From Chloroflexota bacterium (GTDB lineage Bacteria > Chloroflexota > Dehalococcoidia > DSTF01 > RBG-16-68-14), in the NCBI GenBank assembly GCA_022565155.1, contig JADFKB010000015.1, forward strand, positions 1 through 36,565: a stretch of 36,565 nt of DNA, in the 5' to 3' direction. The translations under genes and the position numbers were made by a program. Numbering within the stretch: position 1 is the first letter of the stretch; every line of letters begins with the position of its first letter. This document shows, piece after piece, positions 1-8,402 of the stretch. The notes under the pieces are model-generated. The model saw nothing but the letters and a program-made list of their open reading frames with translations. It ran no database searches and was not told where the DNA came from.

Positions 1-579
1 CTCTCCGTCGAGCAGGACGCCAGCGGCCACGCCTGGGACACGCTCCTCGCGCTCGCTAAATGTATCGGCACACTCTCCGCCAACGGCGGCGGCGCCTTCG
101 AGCTGTCGGCGCGAGACGAGACGGTGCTCGACCTCTACCACGAACAAGGCTTCGGCTCGCTCTTCGGCACCATGTTCTTCCTGATGCTGGACGTCGGCCT
201 CAAGGCCGGCATACCGGCGGAAGCGCTGGTACTCGACCTCTACCTCTCAGGCGAGGCGACGCAGACGCTCCAGGCGATGGCCGATGTCGGCTTCTACGAG
301 CAGTCGAAGCTCCACTCGCGCACCAGCCAGTACGGCGGCATGATGCGTACGCTCGGCCTCGACAACGAGGCGATGCGCCGCCATTTGGAGAAGGTGGTCG
401 AAGAGGTGAAAGACGGTAGCTTCGCCAAACGGTGGGCGGCCGAGCGCGAATCCGGCTACGTGAACTTCGAAAAGCTGCGAGAGCTGGCCGGCCGAGCGAA
501 CCCGTTCACGCCGATCGAAGCGCGCGTTCGCGACGCCATGCGCGCGGCCCACGAGCGCGGCGAAGCGAAGAATCGATGA
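1..579 (+). CDS. Ketol-acid reductoisomerase-like protein, C-terminal part (5' truncated by window edge)
   Basis: Frame 1 is open from base 1 (LSVEQDASGHAWDTLLALAKCIGTLSANGGGAFELSARDETVLDLYHEQG...), matching the KARI EQDASG..A...AK.IG...D..DL..EQ pattern and the C-terminal S.T..YG / GSFAKRW..E...G..NF..LR motifs. Confidence 0.65.
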   Translation, partial: LSVEQDASGHAWDTLLALAKCIGTLSANGGGAFELSARDETVLDLYHEQGFGSLFGTMFFLMLDVGLKAGIPAEALVLDLYLSGEATQTLQAMADVGFYEQSKLHSRTSQYGGMMRTLGLDNEAMRRHLEKVVEEVKDGSFAKRWAAERESGYVNFEKLRELAGRANPFTPIEARVRDAMRAAHERGEAKNR

Positions 580-580
580 C

Positions 581-943
581 CTACCCGGCGATCTCCTGGG
601 TGAACTCCCACTCGTAACCGTTTGGGTCCTTCACGTGGAACGTGCGCAGTCCCCACGGGCGGTCTTGCGGCGGCTCAGCGACGTCAACGCCCCGCTCGAC
701 GATCTGCCGGTGATACGCATCGACGTCGTCCACCCAGAGGTGGAGGTGCATCGCCAGGTCTGCTGGCGCCGCCGGCGGCCCACCGACATGCACCAGCAGC
801 CGGAAGTCTCCGGCCCGCAGCATCGACGCTCGCTCCGTCCGCTCCTCGACCGTGAAGCCCAGCTTGTCGACATAGAAGTCGACCGTCGCATCGTACTCCT
901 GCACAAAGATCGAAGCGGAGTTCAGACCGGTAATCGTCGCCAT
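581..943 (-). CDS. VOC family (glyoxalase/bleomycin-resistance-like) protein
   Basis: 120 aa; NSASIFVQEYDATVDFYVDKLGF...HLHLWVDDVDAYHRQIVERGV...PWGLRTFHVKDPNGYEWEF is a typical VOC pattern. Confidence 0.88.
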   Translation of the reverse strand: MATITGLNSASIFVQEYDATVDFYVDKLGFTVEERTERASMLRAGDFRLLVHVGGPPAAPADLAMHLHLWVDDVDAYHRQIVERGVDVAEPPQDRPWGLRTFHVKDPNGYEWEFTQEIAG

Positions 944-974
944 GACACCTCCCTACCAGCGTTCGCCGGGCCGC

Positions 975-1325
975 TCACATCTCCTGTTGGACGACTTCGA
1001 ACTGGCGGCCGTCCGGGTCCTGTAGCACCGCTCGCTTGCCAAACGCCTCGTCGGCCACTCCGCGTAAGATCTTCGCGCCATGCGCCTCGAATCGCGGGAC
1101 GGCCTCGTCGATATCGTCAACGTCGAACGAGATATTGAATCCTTCAACGTCGTGGCCGGAGCCTTCCTCCACCGCGTGGAGCGCGAACGTCCCGCTAGCC
1201 AACTGAAACGGCCGCCAGTCCCCGTAGTTGTCTGGCTCAACACCGAGCGCGCCTTCATAGAACCGCTGCAGCGCCTCGAGCTCACGCGTGTACACATACA
1301 CGGTTATTCCGCTACCCACTGTCAC
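975..1325 (-). CDS. VOC family protein
   Basis: 116 aa; VYVYTRELEALQRFYEGALGVEP...FDVDDIDEAVPRFEAHGAKIL...AVLQDPDGRQFEVVQ. GTG start in a GTGA overlap with the upstream RHH stop. Confidence 0.85.
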   Translation of the reverse strand: MTVGSGITVYVYTRELEALQRFYEGALGVEPDNYGDWRPFQLASGTFALHAVEEGSGHDVEGFNISFDVDDIDEAVPRFEAHGAKILRGVADEAFGKRAVLQDPDGRQFEVVQQEM

Positions 1326-1513
1326 CGCTCCTTCCTTTGCTTCGTCCTTCGATTCAAGAATTCCCTGAAGATCCGCTCTACGTAACCGCTCAGAGAGAGG
1401 CTGTCATCGATAGCCGCGTGTTTTAGTTCTCGTACCAGCTCCGGCGGCAAGTAGATATTGAACTGCTGCTTGCCAAAGGCGTCACGTTGGCCCTCTGTCT
1501 TCTCATCGGTCAT
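1322..1513 (-). CDS. Ribbon-helix-helix (CopG/Arc-like) small DNA-binding protein
   Basis: 63 aa; FNIYLPPELVRELKHAAIDDSLSLSGYVERIFREFLNRR has the beta-strand plus two-helix RHH pattern (.YLP.EL...LK..A...SLS.YVE.I). Confidence 0.75.
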   Translation of the reverse strand: MTDEKTEGQRDAFGKQQFNIYLPPELVRELKHAAIDDSLSLSGYVERIFREFLNRRTKQRKER

Positions 1514-1515
1514 TG

Positions 1516-1535
1516 CTAGTATCCTAGTTCTCTAG
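1516..1535. promoter_or_regulatory. Candidate operator: three CTAG sites at exact 8-bp spacing upstream of the RHH gene
   Basis: CTAGTATC-CTAGTTCT-CTAG read directly at 1516, 1524 and 1532, ending 3 bp from the RHH ATG (complement of 1511-1513). Confidence 0.4.
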
Positions 1536-1593
1536 CAGACGTTTGTCAAGCACCCGGCCGATCCTTACGAAGCCGTGGTACACTGCTCGCGAC

Positions 1594-2610
1594 ATGCGTA
1601 GGGCGGTTGCAGCTCTGATCGCGCTGGCAGCTCTCCTCCTCGGGTGCGGAGGCGATTCCGCTCGACCGGCGCTGCCGGAGGAGGCGGATCAGCCCGGCAC
1701 GATAATCTACTTCCGCCAGAGCCCTGTTCCCCAGACGCTGGTGGCCGTCAACGCGGACGGCTCAGGCGAACGCCAGCTCTTCCCTATCGAGCCCGGCAAT
1801 ATACCGTATCCTGGCGTCGTGTCTGCCGCCTGTGCTCCGGACGGCGTTACGATCACCTACATGCTAGTCGGCGAAGACCTGAACGGTGAATATCAGCGGA
1901 CGCTGATCAGCGCCAACCTCGATGGGTCAGACGCGAGAAAGCTGCCCAGCATCCTGGAAACAGCATGGCAACCTTCGTGGTCACCGGATGGCAAGAGCAT
2001 GGCGTTCGTCCGGCTGGGAATACGTGCGCCCTTAGGCGAATACGGAGAAATCTGGGTCGCGGATTCGGATGGCTCGAACCCGCGGCTTTTGACGTCCGGT
2101 CCCGATGCCGGCCCCGTCTGGTCGCCGGATGGGAAGCGCATCGCGTTCTCATCTGTGCGCGATGGGAACATGGAAGTCTACACGATCACCATCGACGGAA
2201 AGGGCCTGACGAACCTGACCCAGAGCGAAGCCGGAGAAAAAGGCGTGGGCTGGTCCCCGGACGGCCAGCGAATTCTCTATTATTCATCATTCGAATCCGG
2301 CAGCCTTCATTCAATAGACACAGATGGGAGTAACAAGACCACGTTCTCCCTTGCCGTCCCCGAGGAACATGTAGAATTCGCTGGCTTGAATCCACTCCAT
2401 CCCAAATGGTCGCTCGACGGCAAACTGTTCGCATTCACCGCTCCTGTACCATCAGGCTCGGGTGGCGACCAGGTGACGATCTCGGGGACAAGGGCCCTTA
2501 ATGCAAGTGTAGGCGTCTTCGTTAGTAACGCCGATGGCACCGACCCGCATCGCGTGGACTCGGCGGAGAGCGCCATCCTCCTCACCTGGTGCCCCGATTC
2601 GCCGTCCTGA
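1594..2610 (+). CDS. Lipoprotein with TolB-like/PD40 beta-propeller repeats
   Basis: ATG at 1594 gives MRRAVAALIALAALLLGCGG (lipobox LLGC); repeated WSPDGK.(I/M)AF motifs. The ORF-track start at 1543 is a TTG upstream of the signal peptide. Confidence 0.85.
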   Translation: MRRAVAALIALAALLLGCGGDSARPALPEEADQPGTIIYFRQSPVPQTLVAVNADGSGERQLFPIEPGNIPYPGVVSAACAPDGVTITYMLVGEDLNGEYQRTLISANLDGSDARKLPSILETAWQPSWSPDGKSMAFVRLGIRAPLGEYGEIWVADSDGSNPRLLTSGPDAGPVWSPDGKRIAFSSVRDGNMEVYTITIDGKGLTNLTQSEAGEKGVGWSPDGQRILYYSSFESGSLHSIDTDGSNKTTFSLAVPEEHVEFAGLNPLHPKWSLDGKLFAFTAPVPSGSGGDQVTISGTRALNASVGVFVSNADGTDPHRVDSAESAILLTWCPDSPS

Positions 2611-2668
2611 GCCTCCACCAGCGCCCCGTGCTAGGATAATCGCAACCCCACCTTGAGTAGGAGGCTCC

Positions 2669-3103
2669 ATGCAGAAGGTCACCGTCCAGTATCTGCCCGA
2701 CTACACCTACAGCCAGCTTCTGACCACCGGATCGCACGCCTTCGTCGCCGACGAACCCAAGAACGCCGGCGGCGACGACCTCGGCCCCAGCCCCTACGAG
2801 CTGCTGCTCTGGGCGCTCGGCTCTTGCACCGCGATGACGCTGCTCATGTACGCCCGCCGCAAGGGCTGGGACCTCGCCGAGTGCTCCGTTCATCTCACCC
2901 ATGACCGCGTCCACGCGGAAGATTGCGAGGACTCCGAAACGGGTATCGGCCGCGTCGAGGTGATCAACCGCGACATCTCCCTCCGCGGTAAGTTGACGGA
3001 CGAGCAGAAAGAACGCCTGCTCGAAATCGCCGGCCGCTGTCCCGTGCATCGAACGATAACGGGCAATCCCAAAGTCGTCGATACCATCATCGTCGGAGAG
3101 TAG
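2669..3103 (+). CDS. OsmC family protein
   Basis: 144 aa; GP(S)PYELLLWALGSCTAMTL..YA.RKGW and LLEIAGRCPVHRTI motifs; preceded by AGGAGG. Confidence 0.9.
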   Translation: MQKVTVQYLPDYTYSQLLTTGSHAFVADEPKNAGGDDLGPSPYELLLWALGSCTAMTLLMYARRKGWDLAECSVHLTHDRVHAEDCEDSETGIGRVEVINRDISLRGKLTDEQKERLLEIAGRCPVHRTITGNPKVVDTIIVGE

Positions 3104-3179
3104 GTGATCTCCCTAACGAACCCCGCACAGCGTTGTGATAAGATCAATGTTGGCAAGGAGGCCAACCCTGGCATCCTGC

Positions 3180-3191
3180 CGATAGCTATCG
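3180..3191. repeat. Perfect 12-bp palindrome CGATAGCTATCG abutting the lipB start
   Basis: Read directly; ends 1 bp before the ATG at 3193 and 13 bp before the alternative ATG at 3205. Confidence 0.55.
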
Positions 3192-3192
3192 T

Positions 3193-3894
3193 ATGGAACC
3201 GGCGATGCCGCTACCGATCACAACCGCCCCCTGCACCGTCCGCCGCCTCGGCCTCGTCCCCTACGACGAGGCGTTGGCGGAGCAGCGACGGCTGGTCGAA
3301 GCCTGCCGCCGCGACGGCCACGCCCGCCTGCTGCTGCTGGAGCATCCGCCCACCTACACGCTGGGCGTCCGCGCGCGGCAAGAGCACCTGCTGCTTGATG
3401 CCGAACGGCTGGCCGCGCTCGGCGCCTCCGTTCATCGCACCGACCGCGGCGGCGACATCACCTTCCACGGCCCCGGCCAGCTCGTCGGCTACCCGATTCT
3501 CGACCTGCGCCGCTGGCAGCAGGGCCCGCGCTGGTACGTACGCTCGCTGGAGGCAGCGCTGATCGAAACGCTGGCGGCCTTCGGCATCGACTCGCACCGC
3601 GTAGACGGACGCCCCGGCGTCTGGGCCGGCGACGCGAAGATCGCCGCCATCGGCGTTCGCATCTCCCGCGGCGTCACCAGTCACGGCTTCGCCCTCAATG
3701 TCGACCCCGACCTGCGTTACTTCTCGCACATCGTGCCTTGTGGCCTGCCCGATGTCACCGTCACCTCGATGGCCGAAGTGCTGAGCCGGGTGCCCTCGAT
3801 GAACACCGTCATGGACGAAACCATAGCCGCATTCGCCCGTGTCTTCCATCTGAAAATGGCAGAGGAGCCGGCTGCGGCGCTGGCGGCAGTCTAG
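3193..3894 (+). CDS. lipB: Octanoyltransferase (lipoyl(octanoyl) transferase)
   Basis: LLLLEHPPTYTLGVRARQEHLL, DRGGDITFHGPGQLVGYPILDLR, SHGFALNVDPDLRYFSHIVPCGL; followed immediately by lipA. Alternative ATG at 3205. Confidence 0.94.
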   Translation: MEPAMPLPITTAPCTVRRLGLVPYDEALAEQRRLVEACRRDGHARLLLLEHPPTYTLGVRARQEHLLLDAERLAALGASVHRTDRGGDITFHGPGQLVGYPILDLRRWQQGPRWYVRSLEAALIETLAAFGIDSHRVDGRPGVWAGDAKIAAIGVRISRGVTSHGFALNVDPDLRYFSHIVPCGLPDVTVTSMAEVLSRVPSMNTVMDETIAAFARVFHLKMAEEPAAALAAV

Positions 3895-4812
3895 ATGCCT
3901 ATGGACAGCACCGTCATCCCCCTCGAAGAGCGGCCGCAGCCCCGCCAGCCGAAGCCACCCTGGCTGAAGGTGCGCTTCCCCGCAGGCGAACGCTACCAGC
4001 AGATCAAAAGCCTCCTGCGCCAGAACGAGCTCCACACCGTCTGCGAAGAAGCGCACTGCCCCAACATCGGCGAGTGCTTCAACAACGGCACCGCCACCTT
4101 CATGATCCTCGGCGATGTCTGCACCCGCGCCTGCGGCTTCTGCGCCGTCACCAGCGGCCGTCCCCAGCCGACGCTCGACGTGCTGGAGCCATACCGGCTG
4201 GCGCAGGCTGTACGTAAGCTAAACCTGGACTACGTCGTCATTACTTCCGTCAACCGCGACGACCAGCCCGACGGCGGCGCGGCGATCTTCGCCGGTTGCA
4301 TCAACGCCATCCGCCACGACAACCCCGACTGCCGCGTCGAAGTGCTGATCCCCGACTTCATGGGCAACTGGGGCGCGCTGGAGACGGTCGTGCGCGCGCA
4401 ACCGTTCGTGCTCAACCACAACATCGAGACCGTCCCGCGACTCTACAGTCGCGTCCGGCCCAAGGCGCGCTACGAACGCTCGCTCGAGCTGCTGCGCCGG
4501 GCAAAGGAGATCGACGCAACGATGCTCACCAAGTCCGGCATGATGGTCGGCCTCGGCGAGAGTGAGAGCGAGATCTTCGAGGTTATGGCCGGCCTGCGCG
4601 ACGTCGGCGTCGACATCGTCACGATCGGCCAGTACTTGCGCCCGAGCGCGAAGCACCTGCCCGTCGAACGCTACTACCCGCCGGCAGAGTTCCAACCGTT
4701 CGTGGAGCGCGGCCGCGACCTTGGCTTCCGCCACGTGGAAGCGGGGCCGCTCGTCCGCAGCTCCTACCACGCCCACAAGCAGGCGGGCATACCGGAGGCG
4801 AGCGCATCGTGA
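3895..4812 (+). CDS. lipA: Lipoyl synthase (radical SAM)
   Basis: CEEAHCPNIGECFNNGTATFMILGDVCTRACGFCAV (both 4Fe-4S motifs); KSGMMVGLGE; S at C-terminal RSSYHA. Confidence 0.97.
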   Translation: MPMDSTVIPLEERPQPRQPKPPWLKVRFPAGERYQQIKSLLRQNELHTVCEEAHCPNIGECFNNGTATFMILGDVCTRACGFCAVTSGRPQPTLDVLEPYRLAQAVRKLNLDYVVITSVNRDDQPDGGAAIFAGCINAIRHDNPDCRVEVLIPDFMGNWGALETVVRAQPFVLNHNIETVPRLYSRVRPKARYERSLELLRRAKEIDATMLTKSGMMVGLGESESEIFEVMAGLRDVGVDIVTIGQYLRPSAKHLPVERYYPPAEFQPFVERGRDLGFRHVEAGPLVRSSYHAHKQAGIPEASAS

Positions 4813-6242
4813 CCACGTACGACGTCGCCATCATCGGAGGCGGCCCCGGCGGTTACGTCGCAGCCATCCGCGCCGCCCAGCTCGGACTGAAGGCCGCCGT
4901 CATCGAGGAGGAGCGCGTGGGCGGCCTCTGCCTCAACTGGGGCTGCATTCCCAGCAAAGCGCTGCTCTGGAACGCCGAACTGGTCCATCTGTTCCAGGAG
5001 TCCAAGGACTTCGGCATCACCTACGATGCGCTGCACATCGACATGGGCGCCGCCATCGACCGCAGCCGCAAGGTCGTCGACCGCATGGTGCAGGGCGTCG
5101 AGTTCCTGCTCAAGAAGAACAAGGTCGCAGTCATCCCCGGTCGCGGGCGGCTGGCCGGCAAGAACGAGATTGTTATTGAGCCCGGCGGCGTGGCTGGCGA
5201 GCCGGGCGGCGCGGCCAACGGAGCCGGAGGCGATACGGTCGACGCCGGCAACATCATCATCGCCACCGGCGCCCACGCCCGCTCCCTCCCCGGCGTCGAG
5301 ATCGACGGGGAGACCGTCATCACCAGCCGCGAGGCGCTGCTGCTGCGCGAACCGCCGGAGAGCGTCGTCATCGTCGGCGGCGGGGCGGTCGGCGTCGAGT
5401 TCGCCTACTTCTACCGCGCCTACGGCTCCGATGTCACCATCATCGAGCTGCTCGACCGCCTCCTGCCACTCGAAGACGAAACGATCAGCAGCCAACTGGA
5501 GCGCGCCTTCAAGAAGCAGGGCATCGCCTACCGCACCGGCACGCAGGTTGAGGGCATCGATGTCGCGAACGGGCGAGCCACGGTCTCCATCGCCAAGAAC
5601 GGCCAACAGGAAGAGCTGGCGGCAGACAAGGTGCTGATCGGCATCGGCATGGCGGGCAACACCGACAGCCTCGGCCTCGAAGACGCCGGCGTCGCTGTCG
5701 AACACAGCTTCATCCAGATCAACGACCGCATGGCGACGAGCGTTCCCGGCGTCTACGCCATCGGCGATGTCACCGGCCGGCTACTGCTGGCCCACGTCGC
5801 CTCCGCCCAGGGCGTCATCGCCGTCGAGGCGATCGCCGGCCGCGAGCCGCCGCCGCTCGACTACGAGAAGATGCCGCGCTGCACCTACTGCCAGCCGCAG
5901 GTCGCCAGCCTCGGCCTCACCGAAGCGCAGGCGCGCGAACGCGGCATCGAGGTCAAGGTCGGCAGCTTCCCCTACCGCGGCAACGGCAAGGCGATCGCGA
6001 TGAACCGGCTGGACGGCGTCGCCAAGCTCGTCGCCGACGCCGCCACCGGCGAGATCCTCGGCTACCACATCATCGGCCAGGACGCGACCGAACTGCTGGC
6101 CGAGGCAGCGCTCGGCAGTGCGCTGGAGACGACGCCGCGCGAGCTGGGCTGGACCGTCCACGCCCACCCGACGCTCTCTGAGGTCGTCAAGGAAGCCGCT
6201 CTCGCCGTGAACGGCGAAGCGATCCATTTTTGGACAGAATGA
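4809..6242 (+). CDS. lpdA: Dihydrolipoyl dehydrogenase (E3)
   Basis: GTG start overlapping the lipA stop (GTGA). GGGPGGYVAAIRAAQLG, GGLCLNWGCIPSKALL, VYAIGDVTGR, HAHPTLSEVVKEAAL. Confidence 0.95.
   Translation: MTTYDVAIIGGGPGGYVAAIRAAQLGLKAAVIEEERVGGLCLNWGCIPSKALLWNAELVHLFQESKDFGITYDALHIDMGAAIDRSRKVVDRMVQGVEFLLKKNKVAVIPGRGRLAGKNEIVIEPGGVAGEPGGAANGAGGDTVDAGNIIIATGAHARSLPGVEIDGETVITSREALLLREPPESVVIVGGGAVGVEFAYFYRAYGSDVTIIELLDRLLPLEDETISSQLERAFKKQGIAYRTGTQVEGIDVANGRATVSIAKNGQQEELAADKVLIGIGMAGNTDSLGLEDAGVAVEHSFIQINDRMATSVPGVYAIGDVTGRLLLAHVASAQGVIAVEAIAGREPPPLDYEKMPRCTYCQPQVASLGLTEAQARERGIEVKVGSFPYRGNGKAIAMNRLDGVAKLVADAATGEILGYHIIGQDATELLAEAALGSALETTPRELGWTVHAHPTLSEVVKEAALAVNGEAIHFWTE
5178..5240 (+). 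repeat. In-frame tandem repeat, about 3 x 21 bp, inside lpdA
   Basis: gagcccggcggcgtggctggc / gagccgggcggcgcggccaac / ggagccggaggcgatacggtc, encoding EPGGVAG-EPGGAAN-GAGGDTV. Confidence 0.6.
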
Positions 6243-6311
6243 TGACACTTCTAAGGCTATCGTTATGTCAATCATAGAACAGCAACCCTTCTGCCTCCAG
6301 GCGTCGCTCAT

Positions 6312-6328
6312 CCCCGCCGTAGGCGGGG
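6312..6328. repeat. Intergenic hairpin CCCCGCC-GTA-GGCGGGG (lpdA-pdhA gap)
   Basis: Perfect 7-bp stem, 3-nt loop, read directly. Confidence 0.6.
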
Positions 6329-6347
6329 TCGCCATTGAGATAACACC

Positions 6348-7349
6348 ATGACACAGCTAGCAGACAAACCAACGGCGAAGGAACTCGACAGCAGCCAACT
6401 GATCGGCTTGCTGCGCCAGATGATGCTGATCCGCCGCTTCGAGGAGAAGGCGGCGGAGATGTACGCCAAGCAGCGCATCGCCGGCTTCCTCCACCTCTAC
6501 AACGGCGAGGAGGCCGTCGCCGTCGGCGCTATCTCCGCCCTCAACAGCGACGACCACATCTTCACTCACTACCGCGACCACGGCCACGCGCTCGCCCGCG
6601 GCATCGAGCCGCGCCGGATCATGGCAGAGTTATTTGGCCGCGAAACCGGCGTCAGCCGCGGCAAGGGCGGCTCCATGCACCTCTTCGACGTCGAGCGCTC
6701 CTTCATGGGCGGCTACGCCATCGTCGGCGGCCACCTGCCGCTCGCCTGCGGCATGGCGCTGGCCAACCAGCGGCTCGGCAACGGCCGCATCGTCCTCTGC
6801 ATCTTCGGCGACGGCGCCGTCAACGAAGGCGAGTTCCACGAATCGCTCAACCTCGCCGCCGTCTGGAAGCTGCCCGTCCTCTTCCTCTGCGAGAACAACT
6901 TCTACGGCATGGGCACCGACATCCGCCGCGTCTCCGCAGTCATCGAGATCTACAAACGCGCCGCCGCCTACGCCATGCCCGCTGAGCAGGTTGACGGCAT
7001 GAACGTGCTCGAGATGTATCAGGCGGTTCAGCGCGTGGCTCAGGGCGTTCGGGCCGGTAACGGTCCCGCCTTCCTGGAAGCGATCTGCTTCCGCTTCCGC
7101 GGCCACTCCATGGCCGACCCGGAGTTCTACCGCCGCAAGGAGGAGACCGAAAGGTGGCGTGAGCTCGACCCGATCACCACCTTCCACCGGAAGCTGGAGC
7201 AAGACGGCGTCATCGACGAGCCTGCGTTCCAGTCGCTCCAGGCTGAGATCGAAGAGATCGTCAACGAAGCCGTCCAGTTCGCCGCAGAGAGCCCGGAGCC
7301 GCCGCCGGAAGCGCTCTACGACGATGTCTACGCACAGGAGCGCGACTAG
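6348..7349 (+). CDS. pdhA: Pyruvate dehydrogenase E1 component, alpha subunit (thiamine pyrophosphate-dependent)
   Basis: MMLIRRFEEKAAEMY, GKGGSMHLF, GDGAVNEGEFHESLNLAAVWKLPVLFLCENN, FRFRGHSMADPEFYR. Confidence 0.92.
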   Translation: MTQLADKPTAKELDSSQLIGLLRQMMLIRRFEEKAAEMYAKQRIAGFLHLYNGEEAVAVGAISALNSDDHIFTHYRDHGHALARGIEPRRIMAELFGRETGVSRGKGGSMHLFDVERSFMGGYAIVGGHLPLACGMALANQRLGNGRIVLCIFGDGAVNEGEFHESLNLAAVWKLPVLFLCENNFYGMGTDIRRVSAVIEIYKRAAAYAMPAEQVDGMNVLEMYQAVQRVAQGVRAGNGPAFLEAICFRFRGHSMADPEFYRRKEETERWRELDPITTFHRKLEQDGVIDEPAFQSLQAEIEEIVNEAVQFAAESPEPPPEALYDDVYAQERD

Positions 7350-7351
7350 CC

Positions 7352-8323
7352 ATGGCCGAGATCGCCTTCCGCGAGGCGCTGCGCCAGACGATGCGAGAAG
7401 CGTTGCTCGCCGACGACCGCGTGGTCATGATCGGCGAGGACATCGGCGCTTACGGCGGCTCCTACGCCGTCACCAAAGGCCTGCTAGAGGAGTTTGGCCC
7501 GGAGCGGATCATGGACTCGCCGATCTCCGAATCGGTCGTCGTCGGTTGCGGCATCGGCGCGGCCATGGGCGGCTTGCGCCCCATGATCGAGCTGATGACG
7601 ATCAACTTCAGCCTCCTCGCGTTCGATCAGATCGTCAACAACGCCGCCAAGCTCTCCTACATGTCCGGCGGCCAGATCAGCGTCCCAATGATCATCCGCA
7701 TGGCCAGCGGCGCCGGCAGCCAGCTCGCCGCCCAGCACTCGCACAGCCTGGAGGGCTGGTACGCCCACATCCCGGGCATTAAAGTCGCCGTGCCCTACTC
7801 CCCCCGCGACGCCCGTGGCCTGCTCAGAACCGCGTTCAGCGAGCCGAACCCGGTGATCTTCATCGAGCACACCGCCCTCTACGCCCGCAAGGGCGAGGTG
7901 CCGGACGGCGACTACACCATCCCCTTCGGCCAGGCGGAAGTGCTGCGAGAGGGCAGCGACGTAACGCTGATCGGCTACTCCGGCAGCGTCCACCAGGCGT
8001 CGCAGGCGGCCGAACTGCTGGCTGAGTCAGGCTGCCACGCTGAACTGCTCAACCTGCGCACGCTGCGGCCGCTCGACGTCGAGGCGATCATCACCTCGGT
8101 GCGCAAAACCCATCGTGCCGTCGTCGTCGAGGACGACTGGAAGTTCGGCGGCTTCGCCGGCGAGATCGCCGCCATCATCATGGAAGGGGCGTTCGATAAC
8201 CTCGACGCGCCCGTCGCCCGCGTCTGCGGCGCCGACGTCCCCATCCCGTACGCGAAGGCCCTCGAGCAAGCGGCGCTCCCCAGCGCCCAGCAGATCGCCG
8301 ACGCCGCACTGGAGCTGATGTGA
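7352..8323 (+). CDS. pdhB: Pyruvate dehydrogenase E1 component, beta subunit
   Basis: MIGEDIGAYGGSYAVTKGLLEEFGPERIMDSPISE, FSLLAFDQIVNNAAK, SHSLEGWYAHIPGIKV. Confidence 0.92.
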   Translation: MAEIAFREALRQTMREALLADDRVVMIGEDIGAYGGSYAVTKGLLEEFGPERIMDSPISESVVVGCGIGAAMGGLRPMIELMTINFSLLAFDQIVNNAAKLSYMSGGQISVPMIIRMASGAGSQLAAQHSHSLEGWYAHIPGIKVAVPYSPRDARGLLRTAFSEPNPVIFIEHTALYARKGEVPDGDYTIPFGQAEVLREGSDVTLIGYSGSVHQASQAAELLAESGCHAELLNLRTLRPLDVEAIITSVRKTHRAVVVEDDWKFGGFAGEIAAIIMEGAFDNLDAPVARVCGADVPIPYAKALEQAALPSAQQIADAALELM

Positions 8324-8341
8324 TGCCGTTCGCCCGGCCCC

Positions 8342-8356
8342 CGCGCCGCAGGCGCG
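8342..8356. repeat. Intergenic hairpin CGCGCC-GCA-GGCGCG (pdhB-pdhC gap)
   Basis: Perfect 6-bp stem, 3-nt loop; shares the GCCGYAGGC core with the hairpins at 6312 and 26449. Confidence 0.5.
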
Positions 8357-8402
8357 TCCGCGAATCTAGATGCCGCGTCCGGCGACTAAGAGAGGGACAA
8401 CC

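Noticed and set aside
4764-5705. 313-aa minus-strand ORF opposite lpdA
   Set aside because: Antisense shadow with compositional bias (ADDDDALRRFAQQ...); lpdA motifs establish the real frame.
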